From an uncultured Parabacteroides sp. (GTDB lineage Bacteria > Bacteroidota > Bacteroidia > Bacteroidales > Tannerellaceae): a DNA stretch of 64,000 nt. The stretch lies in the NCBI GenBank assembly GCA_934725305.1, contig CAKVBA010000001.1:1-64000 (forward strand). Reading direction: 5' to 3'. The notes under the pieces are model-generated. The model was not told where the DNA came from and did no database searches. It saw only the letters and a list, made by a program, of their open reading frames with translations. Shown one piece after another: positions 37,683-46,505 of this stretch. The stretch's first letter is position 1. Every line of letters begins with the position of its first letter. The translations under genes were made by a program, and so were the position numbers.

Positions 37683-39962
37683 CTATTTCTTCAATTCGAT
37701 ACCTGATTCTCGTCCGCTCACGACATTGCCCAATTTGATCTTGCGCTTTTGATTAGACCGGAACGTATAGCGCAGCAAAACCCATGGACGGAAGCCTTGG
37801 TCTTTAAATGTTCGATGTGTATATGAATTATAACGGCTTCCGTTCGTCCATTCCTCAGTCACCTTGGGTTGATGCAAATATTGAAGAGCAAGGGCGACAT
37901 AGAACCCTTTGAAAAATGTATAGTTGACCTGTATCTGTGAATAATCAAACATACGGCTCTTTATGGTAGAAATGGCTGTATAGGTTCGATTGATATAATT
38001 GACATCTCCTCCTACATACCATTTTTTATAGTTGACAGTAAAGCCTCCTCCACAACCAAAATAGGGACGAGGTTTTTGTCCATCGAAATAGTCAATCTTA
38101 TGGTCTGCATAAACATAAACAGACCCCACATTCCCCAAACGGTAACTCACGGAACCTCCTAGCGACAAATGACGAAAACGACCTTGATTACGAAACGTAT
38201 TAATAAATATATCGTTCTTGCTATAACCAAACGGCTCAATCACATCCGTATGATGTTCATACTTAACATCTGGAGAGATCGTTATCTTTTTATAATTGAA
38301 CATATAAGACAATTCTGCTCGATGGATTTGCTGTGGAGTCAACCCTGGATTTCCAACAGAAACAACCAATGAATCCGTGGATGTATTATAGGGATTCAAC
38401 TGTCCTACAGAGGGTGCTGCATTAGTCAATGTATAATTCACCCTCAATGAATTATTATCATTAAAAGAGTAAGTTCCGCTAAGCGATGTTCTTGGTCGTA
38501 TGTAGCTGGCCGACTTACCTCCGGCTTTCAACCAAAATGCTTCGAGTCCGGCAGAAAGCATATAACGCAAGTTTTGTATCTTCCCAGAATAACCAACATA
38601 CAAGTATTGACTCCACTCGCGATGATGAAAGAGCGGATCCAAATCAGTAGTTTCATCAATCTTATCGTTTACAAAGCGAATTTCATTTCCTACGTTAAAA
38701 CTGCTACCTGAACTTAAATCCAACGAATAATCTAAATTTAAAGATGCAGAAGATCGATGATTGTCATAATCAAATAGGTTACTATATATATAATTAGGAT
38801 AGGCTTCTAAGCGTTTGCCTGCATTTAAATTCCAATTACCATTATAAGCTAAGGTCGTTTCAAATAAGCTATTATTAGGGAATGTATGTCGGTGATACAC
38901 ACTGCTGGTTAAAATATTAGACTTGTCTTTACTAAAGGCATCATAGGTAAATGAGGATTGTTGATCAGTTTCAAAAAAACCATTACCCCATGAATCAGTA
39001 TCACTTTTACGATTTGTTGTATAAACATGAAAAGCCATATAATCATTTTTACTGACTTTCCATTTTAGCAACAGCTCTCCCAAATAAGAGTGTCCGTTGA
39101 CTCGACTATTGCTAAAGCTCTTCTTAAAATAGGTTTCACCTTGTTGCCAACCTGTTAATTCGGTGTCGTTATTATGAACGTATTCGGCAGAGCCACGTCC
39201 AAAAAGTGAAACGTAACTGTTTCCTACCTCAAAATAAACAACACCCATACCTTTACACCAAGGAATCTCGTGACGTGTTGCGACCTCGAAAAACTGATAC
39301 GGATTTCGTTTTTCTTTCAATTTAACATTAAGGATATGACGAACACCTGTACGCAAATAACGAGCATTTATCACATCGATAATTTCTACTGATTCAATAT
39401 TTTGAGGATCAATAGGAGTTATTCCTGTGTTAACTGATATTCCATTGATCAACACCAAAGGACGACTTCCATCAGTCATTTTAACCTCTCTGTTTACCTC
39501 ATTTACTACCAAGCGAGGAATCTCACTTAATGCACGATAAGGATCGCCGCTCTCTTTCCCTTTTTGAGATAATTTGTAGATATATCCCGTTGCCGTTCGC
39601 TTTACATATTCACTAACGTCTGCATAAACTTCCACATTTTCGAGATTGGCTTTCAACTCAGGAAGAAGGCTAAAAGTATAGTTTTGATTGCTTTTAACTT
39701 CACGCTGATCTTCAAAAGCTGTATAACCCGGATAGATGATTTGCATTTCATAGATTCCACGCTCTACCTTTCTTATAGAAAATTTACCATCCTTATCTGT
39801 CAAAGACACTGCATAAATAGAATCATGATGAGATAAAAGCACTTGTGCTCCTGACAAACCTGACTGCTTCTCATCAGTGACCGTTCCTGAAAAAGTATAC
39901 TGTCCCCATAGAACAGTATGTACCAAACATATAAATAATGTGATCAATAAGGGCCGTTGCAT
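37683..39962 (-). CDS. Outer-membrane beta-barrel protein (TonB-receptor-like)
   Basis: A 759-residue outer-membrane protein with the signal MQRPLLITLFICLVHTVLWGQ. Residues about 22-110 are a carboxypeptidase-like regulatory domain (FSGTVTDEKQSGLSGAQVLL). Then come a plug-like domain (VLINGISVNTGITPIDPQNIESVEII) and a barrel of the OMP_b-brl_3/TonB-dependent-receptor class, ending in LLRYTFRSNQKRKIKLGN plus a short tail. No TonB box was recognised. Only 17 bp separate it from the radical SAM maturase, so they are probably co-transcribed. It may export, import or sense the modified peptide (inference). AT-rich sequence and an island setting suggest acquisition by transfer. Confidence 0.8.
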   Translation of the reverse strand: MQRPLLITLFICLVHTVLWGQYTFSGTVTDEKQSGLSGAQVLLSHHDSIYAVSLTDKDGKFSIRKVERGIYEMQIIYPGYTAFEDQREVKSNQNYTFSLLPELKANLENVEVYADVSEYVKRTATGYIYKLSQKGKESGDPYRALSEIPRLVVNEVNREVKMTDGSRPLVLINGISVNTGITPIDPQNIESVEIIDVINARYLRTGVRHILNVKLKEKRNPYQFFEVATRHEIPWCKGMGVVYFEVGNSYVSLFGRGSAEYVHNNDTELTGWQQGETYFKKSFSNSRVNGHSYLGELLLKWKVSKNDYMAFHVYTTNRKSDTDSWGNGFFETDQQSSFTYDAFSKDKSNILTSSVYHRHTFPNNSLFETTLAYNGNWNLNAGKRLEAYPNYIYSNLFDYDNHRSSASLNLDYSLDLSSGSSFNVGNEIRFVNDKIDETTDLDPLFHHREWSQYLYVGYSGKIQNLRYMLSAGLEAFWLKAGGKSASYIRPRTSLSGTYSFNDNNSLRVNYTLTNAAPSVGQLNPYNTSTDSLVVSVGNPGLTPQQIHRAELSYMFNYKKITISPDVKYEHHTDVIEPFGYSKNDIFINTFRNQGRFRHLSLGGSVSYRLGNVGSVYVYADHKIDYFDGQKPRPYFGCGGGFTVNYKKWYVGGDVNYINRTYTAISTIKSRMFDYSQIQVNYTFFKGFYVALALQYLHQPKVTEEWTNGSRYNSYTHRTFKDQGFRPWVLLRYTFRSNQKRKIKLGNVVSGRESGIELKK

Positions 39963-39979
39963 AATAGCACTCCTTTCTA

Positions 39980-41284
39980 TTATAATTGGTTACTCAATTC
40001 ATTTTTAAGAAGATGGTATTTAAATGAATACATCATATATTCTTTATTGTCCATATTCATGGCATCAAACGTACATAGTTTTTCTCCCTTATGGGATAGA
40101 AGTTGCTTATTACAGGGACCCAAACAGACTGGAAACCACTTGCATTGTTTACAATCCAAAGGTAGTAAATCTTCAAACCAGCTATGGATTTTTTCTTCAT
40201 ACCACGAAATTTTCCCTGTGGAAAAGTCCAACTTACCTAAAGAGTTTGCATCATTAAAACGACTAATCGTAGAGCATTTAAACACTTTCCCATCATAATT
40301 AAATAGAACTTCTCGTTGCCTACATGCATAACATACAGATCCCTTAGGCATAATGTAATAGTCCAATAAAAAGTGCTTATCAAAAGCTTTTTGAATTGCA
40401 TCCTGTAATAAATTCTTATCAACTACCTGTCTATCAACTTGCCAAACTTTTTTCAAAATGATATAACAATGATGACGATCTAAAAAATCTATGTCTGATA
40501 ATATTTGATCAATCTTACCCAAAGTTCGATTATCAAAATTGATACGTACAGCTAACAATCTATAAGGAATGACTTGATCAATCATAGTGAGTATATCAAT
40601 AACTTTTTGATAAGTATCTATCGAGGGATTCTTCCGATCATATTTTACCTTATTATGAATACACCTATCGCCATCTAAAGTAATCTGGAAATGACATCTG
40701 AATTGCTTCAAGTATTCAATTTGTTGTTTGGTTATCAGCACCGCATTAGTAGTAAAATCTGCGATTAATTGAATCCTATTTTCTTCACAAAATCTCTTAG
40801 CATAATTCAATAATAATTTTATGGATCCAAAATCCATAAAGGGTTCACCACCAAAAAAAGAAAGTTTTAATAATTCAAATTTAGAAGAGTTATATTCCCA
40901 CTCTATATTTCTTTGTATTGCTTGAATAGCTTTAGATGACAATTTACTACCTGCTATTTTATTTTCATAACAATACCAACAATTCAAATTGCAATCTAAT
41001 GTTGTATTAACCATTACGTGATAATATGACTGATCCGTTTGCATAACATGTATCTGGTTCATTATCACTTTTAATTCATCATAATCATCTTCAACTAAGA
41101 AAAGGCCATCCTTCAAAATTTCATAAAAACCAATATCATTTTTTCGTAAGACCTCAAAATTTCCCTTTTCCATATAGTCATGCTTAGTTTGATCCAGAAA
41201 CAAAAATTGATTACTGAATGAATTGTAATAAAGGAATACATTCGGAGATAATTGTTCTTTCAAAATATATCTATTTTGTCTCAT
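39980..41284 (-). CDS. Radical SAM/SPASM peptide maturase
   Basis: A 434-residue iron-sulfur enzyme. The radical SAM cluster motif is CNLNCWYC (Cys98, Cys102, Cys105), with GGEP at 145-148. The SPASM domain is complete: Cys321-x10-G-x4-Cys337, then Cys378-x2-Cys381-x5-Cys387-x3-Cys391 and Cys404, fitting CX9-15GX4C...CX2CX5CX3C...C; Cys318 is an extra ligand candidate. SPASM maturases cross-link or epimerise ribosomal peptides. The N-terminal 90 residues look like a leader-binding (RRE-like) region but this is not proven. The likely substrate is the 75-residue peptide at 42250-42023, now separated by an IS4 relic. Its AT-rich codon use differs from the neighbours. Confidence 0.88.
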   Translation of the reverse strand: MRQNRYILKEQLSPNVFLYYNSFSNQFLFLDQTKHDYMEKGNFEVLRKNDIGFYEILKDGLFLVEDDYDELKVIMNQIHVMQTDQSYYHVMVNTTLDCNLNCWYCYENKIAGSKLSSKAIQAIQRNIEWEYNSSKFELLKLSFFGGEPFMDFGSIKLLLNYAKRFCEENRIQLIADFTTNAVLITKQQIEYLKQFRCHFQITLDGDRCIHNKVKYDRKNPSIDTYQKVIDILTMIDQVIPYRLLAVRINFDNRTLGKIDQILSDIDFLDRHHCYIILKKVWQVDRQVVDKNLLQDAIQKAFDKHFLLDYYIMPKGSVCYACRQREVLFNYDGKVFKCSTISRFNDANSLGKLDFSTGKISWYEEKIHSWFEDLLPLDCKQCKWFPVCLGPCNKQLLSHKGEKLCTFDAMNMDNKEYMMYSFKYHLLKNELSNQL

Positions 41285-41331
41285 GATTTTTTATAATTTG
41301 TATCCAAAAACGGACGAATTAAAAAATTTAA

Positions 41332-41830
41332 TCAAATAGTCTTTTCAAAAAGGGGACAATCGTATTCTTTGACATCGTTGAAATCAGTCTCGGCGAACAG
41401 GCCATGTAAGTTAGTTTTGTCCGTTACAGAGACACATAAAACCTGAAGAACTTCATAAATTGAGCGTTTCAATTACGTATCATGTAAGACAATAGCCACG
41501 AAACAGTAAGTGATGATTGCCACACTGATTTGAATGCGGACAGCGTTTTCCGTTGTACTACAGAATCTCTTTATTTTAAGGTGTAGCTTTAGCTATTTAA
41601 AGAACAGCTCAACCAACCATCTTTTCTTATAGAGACTGGCAATATCCAATACAGAAATATGTGTTGCATTCGTCAGGTAAGTAAACTCACGATCATCCGC
41701 TTTTTCGTAGTAACGAATGAGTTGATTGCTTAATGCAGCGATTACCATCATACTTGCGAACAAAGTTGTTAAACTGACTTCTATTCAGAAAAGCGGTAAG
41801 CTGAGCAAATACGTATATATCTTAGTTCAT
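41332..41830 (-). pseudogene. Decayed IS4-family (DUF4372-type) transposase
   Basis: The minus strand holds both ends of an IS4-family transposase with the middle missing. From an ATG at 41830 it reads MN*DIYVFAQLTAFLNRSQF (stop at codon 3) and continues NNFVRKYDGN. Around 41740 it jumps, with a frame change, to ADDREFTYLTNATHISVLDI, then SLYKKRWLVELFFK, an in-frame TAG where Trp is expected, and LKLHLKIKRF to a final LFEKTI stop at 41334. About 0.5 kb remains of a usual 1.2 kb gene, so it is dead. Possible degraded element ends with a shared TCCAA...CGGAC pattern lie near 41300 and 41940. Confidence 0.82.
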
Positions 41831-42022
41831 AAGCAGCCTTCAATTTGATCGCTAAGCTACGAATTCAAATCCATTTCATTTTAAAGCAATACTTAAAAGA
41901 CTGAATTTCAATAATTTAAAAGTCCGATTAGCCAATCTTTATTGGACAATAGTGTTTTTATTTAAAAATAAAGATATGGAATCCTAATCCACATAAAGAA
42001 AAGAATCCCAATTCATTTAAAT

Positions 42023-42250
42023 TCAATTATCTGCACCACAAAGGCCTGTGCTATTATTAATTCCATCACAACGGCCTCCAGAATTATTAGGCCCATTACA
42101 ACGTCCTCCAGAATTATTAGAGCCTTCACAAATTCCATCTGCGTTATTAGAAGGAACAGATCCTACACCAACTCCTCCTTTTAATAACACCAATTCATCG
42201 TTGTCTAGTTTTTCCATCACATCCGATGGTAAATCCATAAATCTGTCCAT
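42023..42250 (-). CDS. RiPP precursor-like peptide with four Cys decapeptide repeats
   Basis: A 75-residue peptide. Residues 1-26 look like a double-glycine leader (MDLPSDVMEKLDNDELVLLKGG), as in GG-type natural-product precursors of Bacteroidales. The core then repeats a ten-residue unit four times: SNNADGICEG, SNNSGGRCNG, PNNSGGRCDG and INNSTGLCGA. Cysteines fall at 41, 51, 61 and 71, exactly ten apart. At DNA level this is a 30-bp tandem repeat. A radical SAM/SPASM enzyme and an outer-membrane barrel lie downstream in the same direction, with an IS4 relic in between. No C39-type ABC exporter is in the window. The peptide-to-maturase pairing is inference from position and from leader and core form. 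Confidence 0.78.
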   Translation of the reverse strand: MDRFMDLPSDVMEKLDNDELVLLKGGVGVGSVPSNNADGICEGSNNSGGRCNGPNNSGGRCDGINNSTGLCGADN

Positions 42251-42523
42251 AATAGATATAGTTTCAAGTTTACAAATCCCGGCTTAAAAACGTGCCGGCT
42301 CACGCTTTATGGCTATAATACACTTTTAGATCTATTGTAAAGTATAAGATTTCAAACTACCCGACTCAACTCAATGGCAATATATGTAAAAAAAAAACAA
42401 TCCACAAAATAAAAACACTTTTTTTGCAAAATCCTCGCTAATACCAATAGTCAAAGCAAAAAACAATCTTGTGCTGATAAAAACACCCTCATCCTAATGA
42501 TAACAGAAGTTTCTTGAATAATA
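42251..42523. other. AT-rich leader region of the peptide precursor
   Basis: No further gene is seen. On the minus strand this is the promoter/5' region of the precursor; no convincing TTTG/TAnnTTTG pair was found. A small hairpin (CCGGC...GCCGG, about 42279-42299) lies 30-50 bp before the start codon and may belong to the leader RNA. Confidence 0.45.
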
Positions 42524-43648
42524 ATCGAGTAGGAGGTAAATACTAATCATAGGTGTTTTTCTCCTACTTTCATATTTACCGACCTCTCACACCACCGTAC
42601 GTGCGGTTCCGCATACGGAAGTTCCTATTTTGGGTGCCATTCTCGATACGACTCCATTAAGGTTGCATACCCTGCTAAACGTAGTTTATTGTTACCTATC
42701 GCCATCGCTAAAATAGGGCTGTTAGCTATACGCCAATACCCCTTGCGAGTATAACCCCATTCGTATGCCAAGTTTTTGTTATACCGCATCTGATAAGGTT
42801 TACCACTTTTGTCTTGGCATTCTTCCAAGCCTTCCATATGCACATGCGTATTTCTCCGCCTTAACCATTCATCTGTATCAAGAAGAAGACGCTTCATATC
42901 GGCAAGGTGATAGTACCTTACCCACCCTCGTATGTACTCCTTCAGTTTCTGCTTCCTTTTGGCATATCCCCTTCCGTTGCTACGACTTGTCCGTTCTTTG
43001 AGTCTTGATTTCATCTTGGCTTTGGATTTCGGATGTACCGTGAGTTGGCATTCACCTTTCCTTACGTAGAAAGAGTAGCCGAGGTATTTCACTCCACGCA
43101 CATACGATACTATGATCTTTTCTTTATTGACCTTTATTCTCTATAAAGGTAGTTATAGACTCTTTGACACGTCGTGCTGCCCTCTTGGACTTGCATATCA
43201 TCGAGTCAACAGCGTAGCGAACAAAAGCTATGTTTCAATTACTATCGCTTAATTATTAGGTTCTGCCCTTCGTGCAGCGTTATCGATTACTGTACTACTA
43301 TGACATCTGCTGACTTCTCACGGCAAACTTTACTCCATGATTTTCGTAAACGCAACTATTCCTTATGTCCGTGAGACCTCCTCGGATAAGGGCATTATCT
43401 TTCCATCTTATACCTACTTCATTTACATCAATCGTTCCGAATAGCGATAGGATTTGATTTGTTTCGCAATCTCATCCACGATCATATACCTTGTATGAAG
43501 TTTCTGTTCGTTAGGCCAGATGTTTGTCGCCGACTTCTTTCAGATTCCACCTCGCGATGGACACCCTTGCCATTGACTAAGTGATTCCCGCTATCAGGGC
43601 TCACTAGGGACTTGCACCCATTAGATAATATGCTTGCCGAGCATACAC
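42524..43648 (-). mobile_element. Group II intron, internally deleted
   Basis: On the minus strand the element begins GTGTATGCTCGGCAAGC at 43648, followed by GGGTGCAAGTCCC and other domain I signatures, and ends near 42524 with CCTCCTACTCGAT. A domain V-like hairpin, CCGTATGCGG AA CCGCACGTACGG, lies near 42593-42616, with domain VI after it. Total length is about 1.1 kb, against 1.8-2.5 kb for an intact ORF-bearing intron. The 5' end follows the U-tract of the pepD terminator hairpin directly, the insertion preference of group IIC introns, although the structural subclass was not verified. Confidence 0.85.
42625..43235 (-). pseudogene. Group II intron reverse transcriptase/maturase remnant
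   Basis: Only the C-terminal part of the intron protein survives. An open segment of 158 residues (43101-42625) carries the maturase X domain: GVKYLGYSFYVRKG, YIRGWVRYYHLADMK and EWGYTRKGYWRIANSP. Upstream, in a shifted frame up to about 43235, FVRYAVDSMICKSKRAARRV can be read: the catalytic YADD is now YAVD and the segment ends in a stop. RT motifs before it (fingers, palm 1-4) are deleted. It can be neither a functional RT nor a reliable maturase. Confidence 0.85.
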
Positions 43649-43651
43649 GAA

Positions 43652-43691
43652 AAAGGGCTGTATCAAAATGCTTATTTTGATCCAGCCCTTT
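43652..43691 (-). terminator. Terminator of pepD, target site of the group II intron
   Basis: AAAGGGCTGTATCAAAAT (43652-43669) pairs, with one mismatch, with ATTTTGATCCAGCCCTTT (43674-43691). Read on the minus strand it ends in TTTTTC directly before the intron start at 43648. It belongs to the GCTGCATCAAAA hairpin family. The stretch 43692-43831 up to pepD holds nothing else recognised. Confidence 0.8.
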
Positions 43692-43831
43692 AGGGTATAT
43701 CAGAATTTATAAAACATAAATTGCCAAAAGTTAGCCTGACAGAAATTTACAGATGTAATGATCCAGTCAAGTACTGACAATAATACAACATTTCATAATT
43801 TTGATACCCACTTTTTATATAGATCATTGTA

Positions 43832-45286
43832 TCAAATACGTTCCAAAGTCGTCGTAATGAACTTCCACACCTTCTGAACAGAAGAGATGCTTACTCGTTC
43901 ATCCGGCGAGTGAGGATGCTGCAAATCCGGTCCGATAGAAATCATATCCATTGAAGGATAAGCACCCTGCATGATACCGCATTCCAAACCGGCATGCATA
44001 ACCTTAACAGACGGAGTCTTGCCAAACAACTCTTCATAAGTACTCTTCATCAAGTTCAGGATTGGAGAGTTGATATTGGGCTGCCATCCATTATAAGGAC
44101 CCGATTCTTCTACCTTACAACCAGCCAAAGAGAAGATACTTTCAAGGCTTGAGCTGACTGCAGCCTTGCGAGATTCAGAAGAGCTACGAATCAAGACCTT
44201 GATCTGGATATGTTCGTCTGTCGTCTTTACGATAGCCAAGTTAGAAGAAGATTCCACTGTGCCCGGGAAGTCGTGCAACATGCTAATAACACCATTCTGA
44301 CACCCTTCAATAGCATTGATCAGGTCGTCTTGAATCTCTTCAGGAAGCAATGTTGTTGGCAAATCAACACGTTCGGCCGTAAAGTTGATTACATCTTCGA
44401 TGCCGGCATATTCAGTACGATATATATCCTGATAATCAGAAACCAGTTCCCACAAAGCCTCAGCATTGTCGCCCGGAATTGTGATGATTGCCACAGCTTC
44501 GCGCGGAATAGCATTACGCATATTACCACCTTCTACAAAAGAAAGACGTGCGCCATAATCACATACAGCCTCTTTCAAGAAGCGGAACATCAGCTTGTTG
44601 GCATTAGCACGACCCAAATGGATATCCACGCCAGAGTGTCCACCCTTCAAACCGTCCAATTTAATCTTCACAGCCACATCACCTTCAGGGATACAAGTAT
44701 CTTCCTTAAACTGCAAAGAGATATTCAAGTCAACGCCACCGGCACAACCTACAAACAGTTCGCCCTCTTCTTCAGAGTCACAGTTCAACAAGATATCACC
44801 TTTCAAGAAGTTCGGCTTCAAACCAAATGCACCGTCCATAGCCTGCTCTTCATCAATAGTGAACAGCGCCTCAACCGGACCATGCTTCAAGTTTGTATCA
44901 GCCAAAACAGCCATAGCCAAAGCTGCACCGATACCATTATCAGCACCCAAAGTGGTTCCACGGGCTTTCACCCAATCACCATCCACATAAGCATCAATCG
45001 GATCCGTCAAGAAGTCGTGCTTCACATCAGCGTTCTTCTGAGGAACCATATCCAAGTGAGCCTGCAAGGTGACAGTTTTACGTCCTTCCATTCCAGGGGT
45101 AGCCGGTTTACGGATCAACACATTTCCTACTTCGTCCCGCTGGGTTTCCAATCCCAATTCTTTGCCAAAAGACTCGACAAAACGGGTAACTGCCTCCATA
45201 TGTCCAGTAGGACGAGGAATTTGCGTAAGACTATAAAAATAGCCCCATACATGCTTTGGAGATAGATCTCTTAATTCTGCTGACAT
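43832..45286 (-). CDS. pepD: Cytosolic Xaa-His/aminoacyl-histidine dipeptidase
   Basis: A 484-residue M20C zinc dipeptidase that cleaves unblocked dipeptides such as Xaa-His. Metal and catalytic motifs are QAHLDMVPQ, LGADNGIGAA, TIDEEQAMDGAFGL, and the C-terminal VMHAGLECG; the dimerisation insert has LKGGHSGVDIHLGRANANK. The start MSAELRDLSPKHVWGYFY matches the family N-terminus. A perfect -7 element (TAGTTTTG, minus strand 45295-45288) ends one base before the ATG, so transcription may start inside or at the codon; this may be chance. The gene is followed by a terminator and the intron. Confidence 0.95.
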   Translation of the reverse strand: MSAELRDLSPKHVWGYFYSLTQIPRPTGHMEAVTRFVESFGKELGLETQRDEVGNVLIRKPATPGMEGRKTVTLQAHLDMVPQKNADVKHDFLTDPIDAYVDGDWVKARGTTLGADNGIGAALAMAVLADTNLKHGPVEALFTIDEEQAMDGAFGLKPNFLKGDILLNCDSEEEGELFVGCAGGVDLNISLQFKEDTCIPEGDVAVKIKLDGLKGGHSGVDIHLGRANANKLMFRFLKEAVCDYGARLSFVEGGNMRNAIPREAVAIITIPGDNAEALWELVSDYQDIYRTEYAGIEDVINFTAERVDLPTTLLPEEIQDDLINAIEGCQNGVISMLHDFPGTVESSSNLAIVKTTDEHIQIKVLIRSSSESRKAAVSSSLESIFSLAGCKVEESGPYNGWQPNINSPILNLMKSTYEELFGKTPSVKVMHAGLECGIMQGAYPSMDMISIGPDLQHPHSPDERVSISSVQKVWKFITTTLERI

Positions 45287-45387
45287 ACAAAACTACATTA
45301 AATGAATTGACAATTATACATTGACAATTAGGTTGTTAATAATAATAATATTTATTTAAGTAATTTCCTTATCCCAACCCACAAACC

Positions 45388-46386
45388 TCAGGCCACTGCC
45401 TGATCACGGTTTGTAAAGGGCAAAGCAACGATGCCAAACAATCCGCATAAGCCAGTCCATACAGTCTGTACGGTATGAACCACCAAGGCAAAAGCGGCAG
45501 CATCATTCTCGTTCACGCCAAAGCAGACCAATGTGGCAATTACCATGAAATGCCAAGGTCCGATACCTCCTTGAACCGGCACCGCCACTCCGATACTACT
45601 CATCGTGAAGGCGATCAGTCCAACTGATATACCCAAGTCGCGGGTAAAATCAAAGGCGTAGAAGGTAATATAGAAATAACAGAAGTAACCGGCCCAAATC
45701 ATTAAGGTTTCCAATAAGAAAAGCCCTTTCCGATCCATCAGCCACACGCTCTTCATGCCAGCCCAGACATTACGCAACATCCCTTTAGCTTTTTGAACCA
45801 GCGTAAAGTTACTCATATATCTAAATATAAACCAAATTCCAGCGATAAAAATAATGCCTACGGCATAAATCCACATAGAATTTAACATAGAGCGGAAGCC
45901 GTTGAGCAAAGCAGGGTTCTTGGCAAAGAAGCTGATAAAGAAGTCAAAGTTGAAAATAAAGATCATTAATGTGATCATTCCCACCATGATAGTATCACTC
46001 ACACGGTCTATCAGCAGAGTGCCCAACAACTTTGTGAACGAGATTTTGTCATACTTGGCCACCATACCGCAACGCCACACTTCTCCCACACGAGGCAACA
46101 CCAGGTTGACGGCATAATTGCCCAACACAGCATTCACCGCATTGCTAATCTTGAAGCGCTCTCCCAACGAACTGATCAACAAGCCCCAGCGCAAACCACG
46201 CACCACATTGGCACCTAAACCAAACAACAGAGAAAACAGAATAATATCATAGCGCACGCCTTCTTTTACCACACGCCAAATTTCTGTGATATCCATTTCC
46301 CGATATAAAAACCAGAGTAGCAAACAGCCGAAAACAAGAGGAAGAATAATCTTTAATGTCGTACGTAGAATGTTCTTAAAATCCAT
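45388..46386 (-). CDS. Flippase-like membrane protein (UPF0104/LPG synthase TM family)
   Basis: A 332-residue integral membrane protein with about eight helices. It matches the lysylphosphatidylglycerol synthase transmembrane region family (also UPF0104 or AglD-like): GLRWGLLISSLG, NYAVNLVLPRVGEVWRCGMVAKYDKISFTKLLGTLLIDR and the C-terminal SSIGVAVPVQGGIGPWHFMV. There is no fused aminoacyltransferase domain, so a lipid-flippase or glycolipid role is more likely than LPG synthesis. It is divergent from ksgA across a 119-bp region with a -7 match for it at 46464-46457 (TATCTTTG, minus). Confidence 0.85.
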   Translation of the reverse strand: MDFKNILRTTLKIILPLVFGCLLLWFLYREMDITEIWRVVKEGVRYDIILFSLLFGLGANVVRGLRWGLLISSLGERFKISNAVNAVLGNYAVNLVLPRVGEVWRCGMVAKYDKISFTKLLGTLLIDRVSDTIMVGMITLMIFIFNFDFFISFFAKNPALLNGFRSMLNSMWIYAVGIIFIAGIWFIFRYMSNFTLVQKAKGMLRNVWAGMKSVWLMDRKGLFLLETLMIWAGYFCYFYITFYAFDFTRDLGISVGLIAFTMSSIGVAVPVQGGIGPWHFMVIATLVCFGVNENDAAAFALVVHTVQTVWTGLCGLFGIVALPFTNRDQAVA

Positions 46387-46416
46387 TATATGCAGGATAC
46401 TTTAAATTATTTATTG

Positions 46417-46464
46417 TACTTTTGCGCAATTGAACATCTGCAATTCAATGCAGTGGCAAAGATA
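46417..46464. promoter_or_regulatory. Divergent -7 elements between the UPF0104 gene and ksgA
   Basis: TACTTTTG on the plus strand (46417-46424) and TATCTTTG on the minus strand (46464-46457) both match TAnnTTTG. A small palindrome, CTGCAATTCAATGCAG (46438-46453), lies between the two. Confidence 0.45.
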
Positions 46465-46505
46465 AACATAATATTTTAATACAAACACATTACACCGAAA
46501 AGTGG

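Noticed and set aside
37683..39962. Classical SusC-type TonB receptor
   Set aside because: At 759 residues it is shorter than SusC (about 1000), lacks a SusD partner and fits the smaller OMP_b-brl_3-like barrels better.
44210..45265. 351-codon open frame opposite pepD
   Set aside because: Antisense shadow of a well-conserved gene; composition is odd (Gln/Thr/His-rich) and no start context or family fits.
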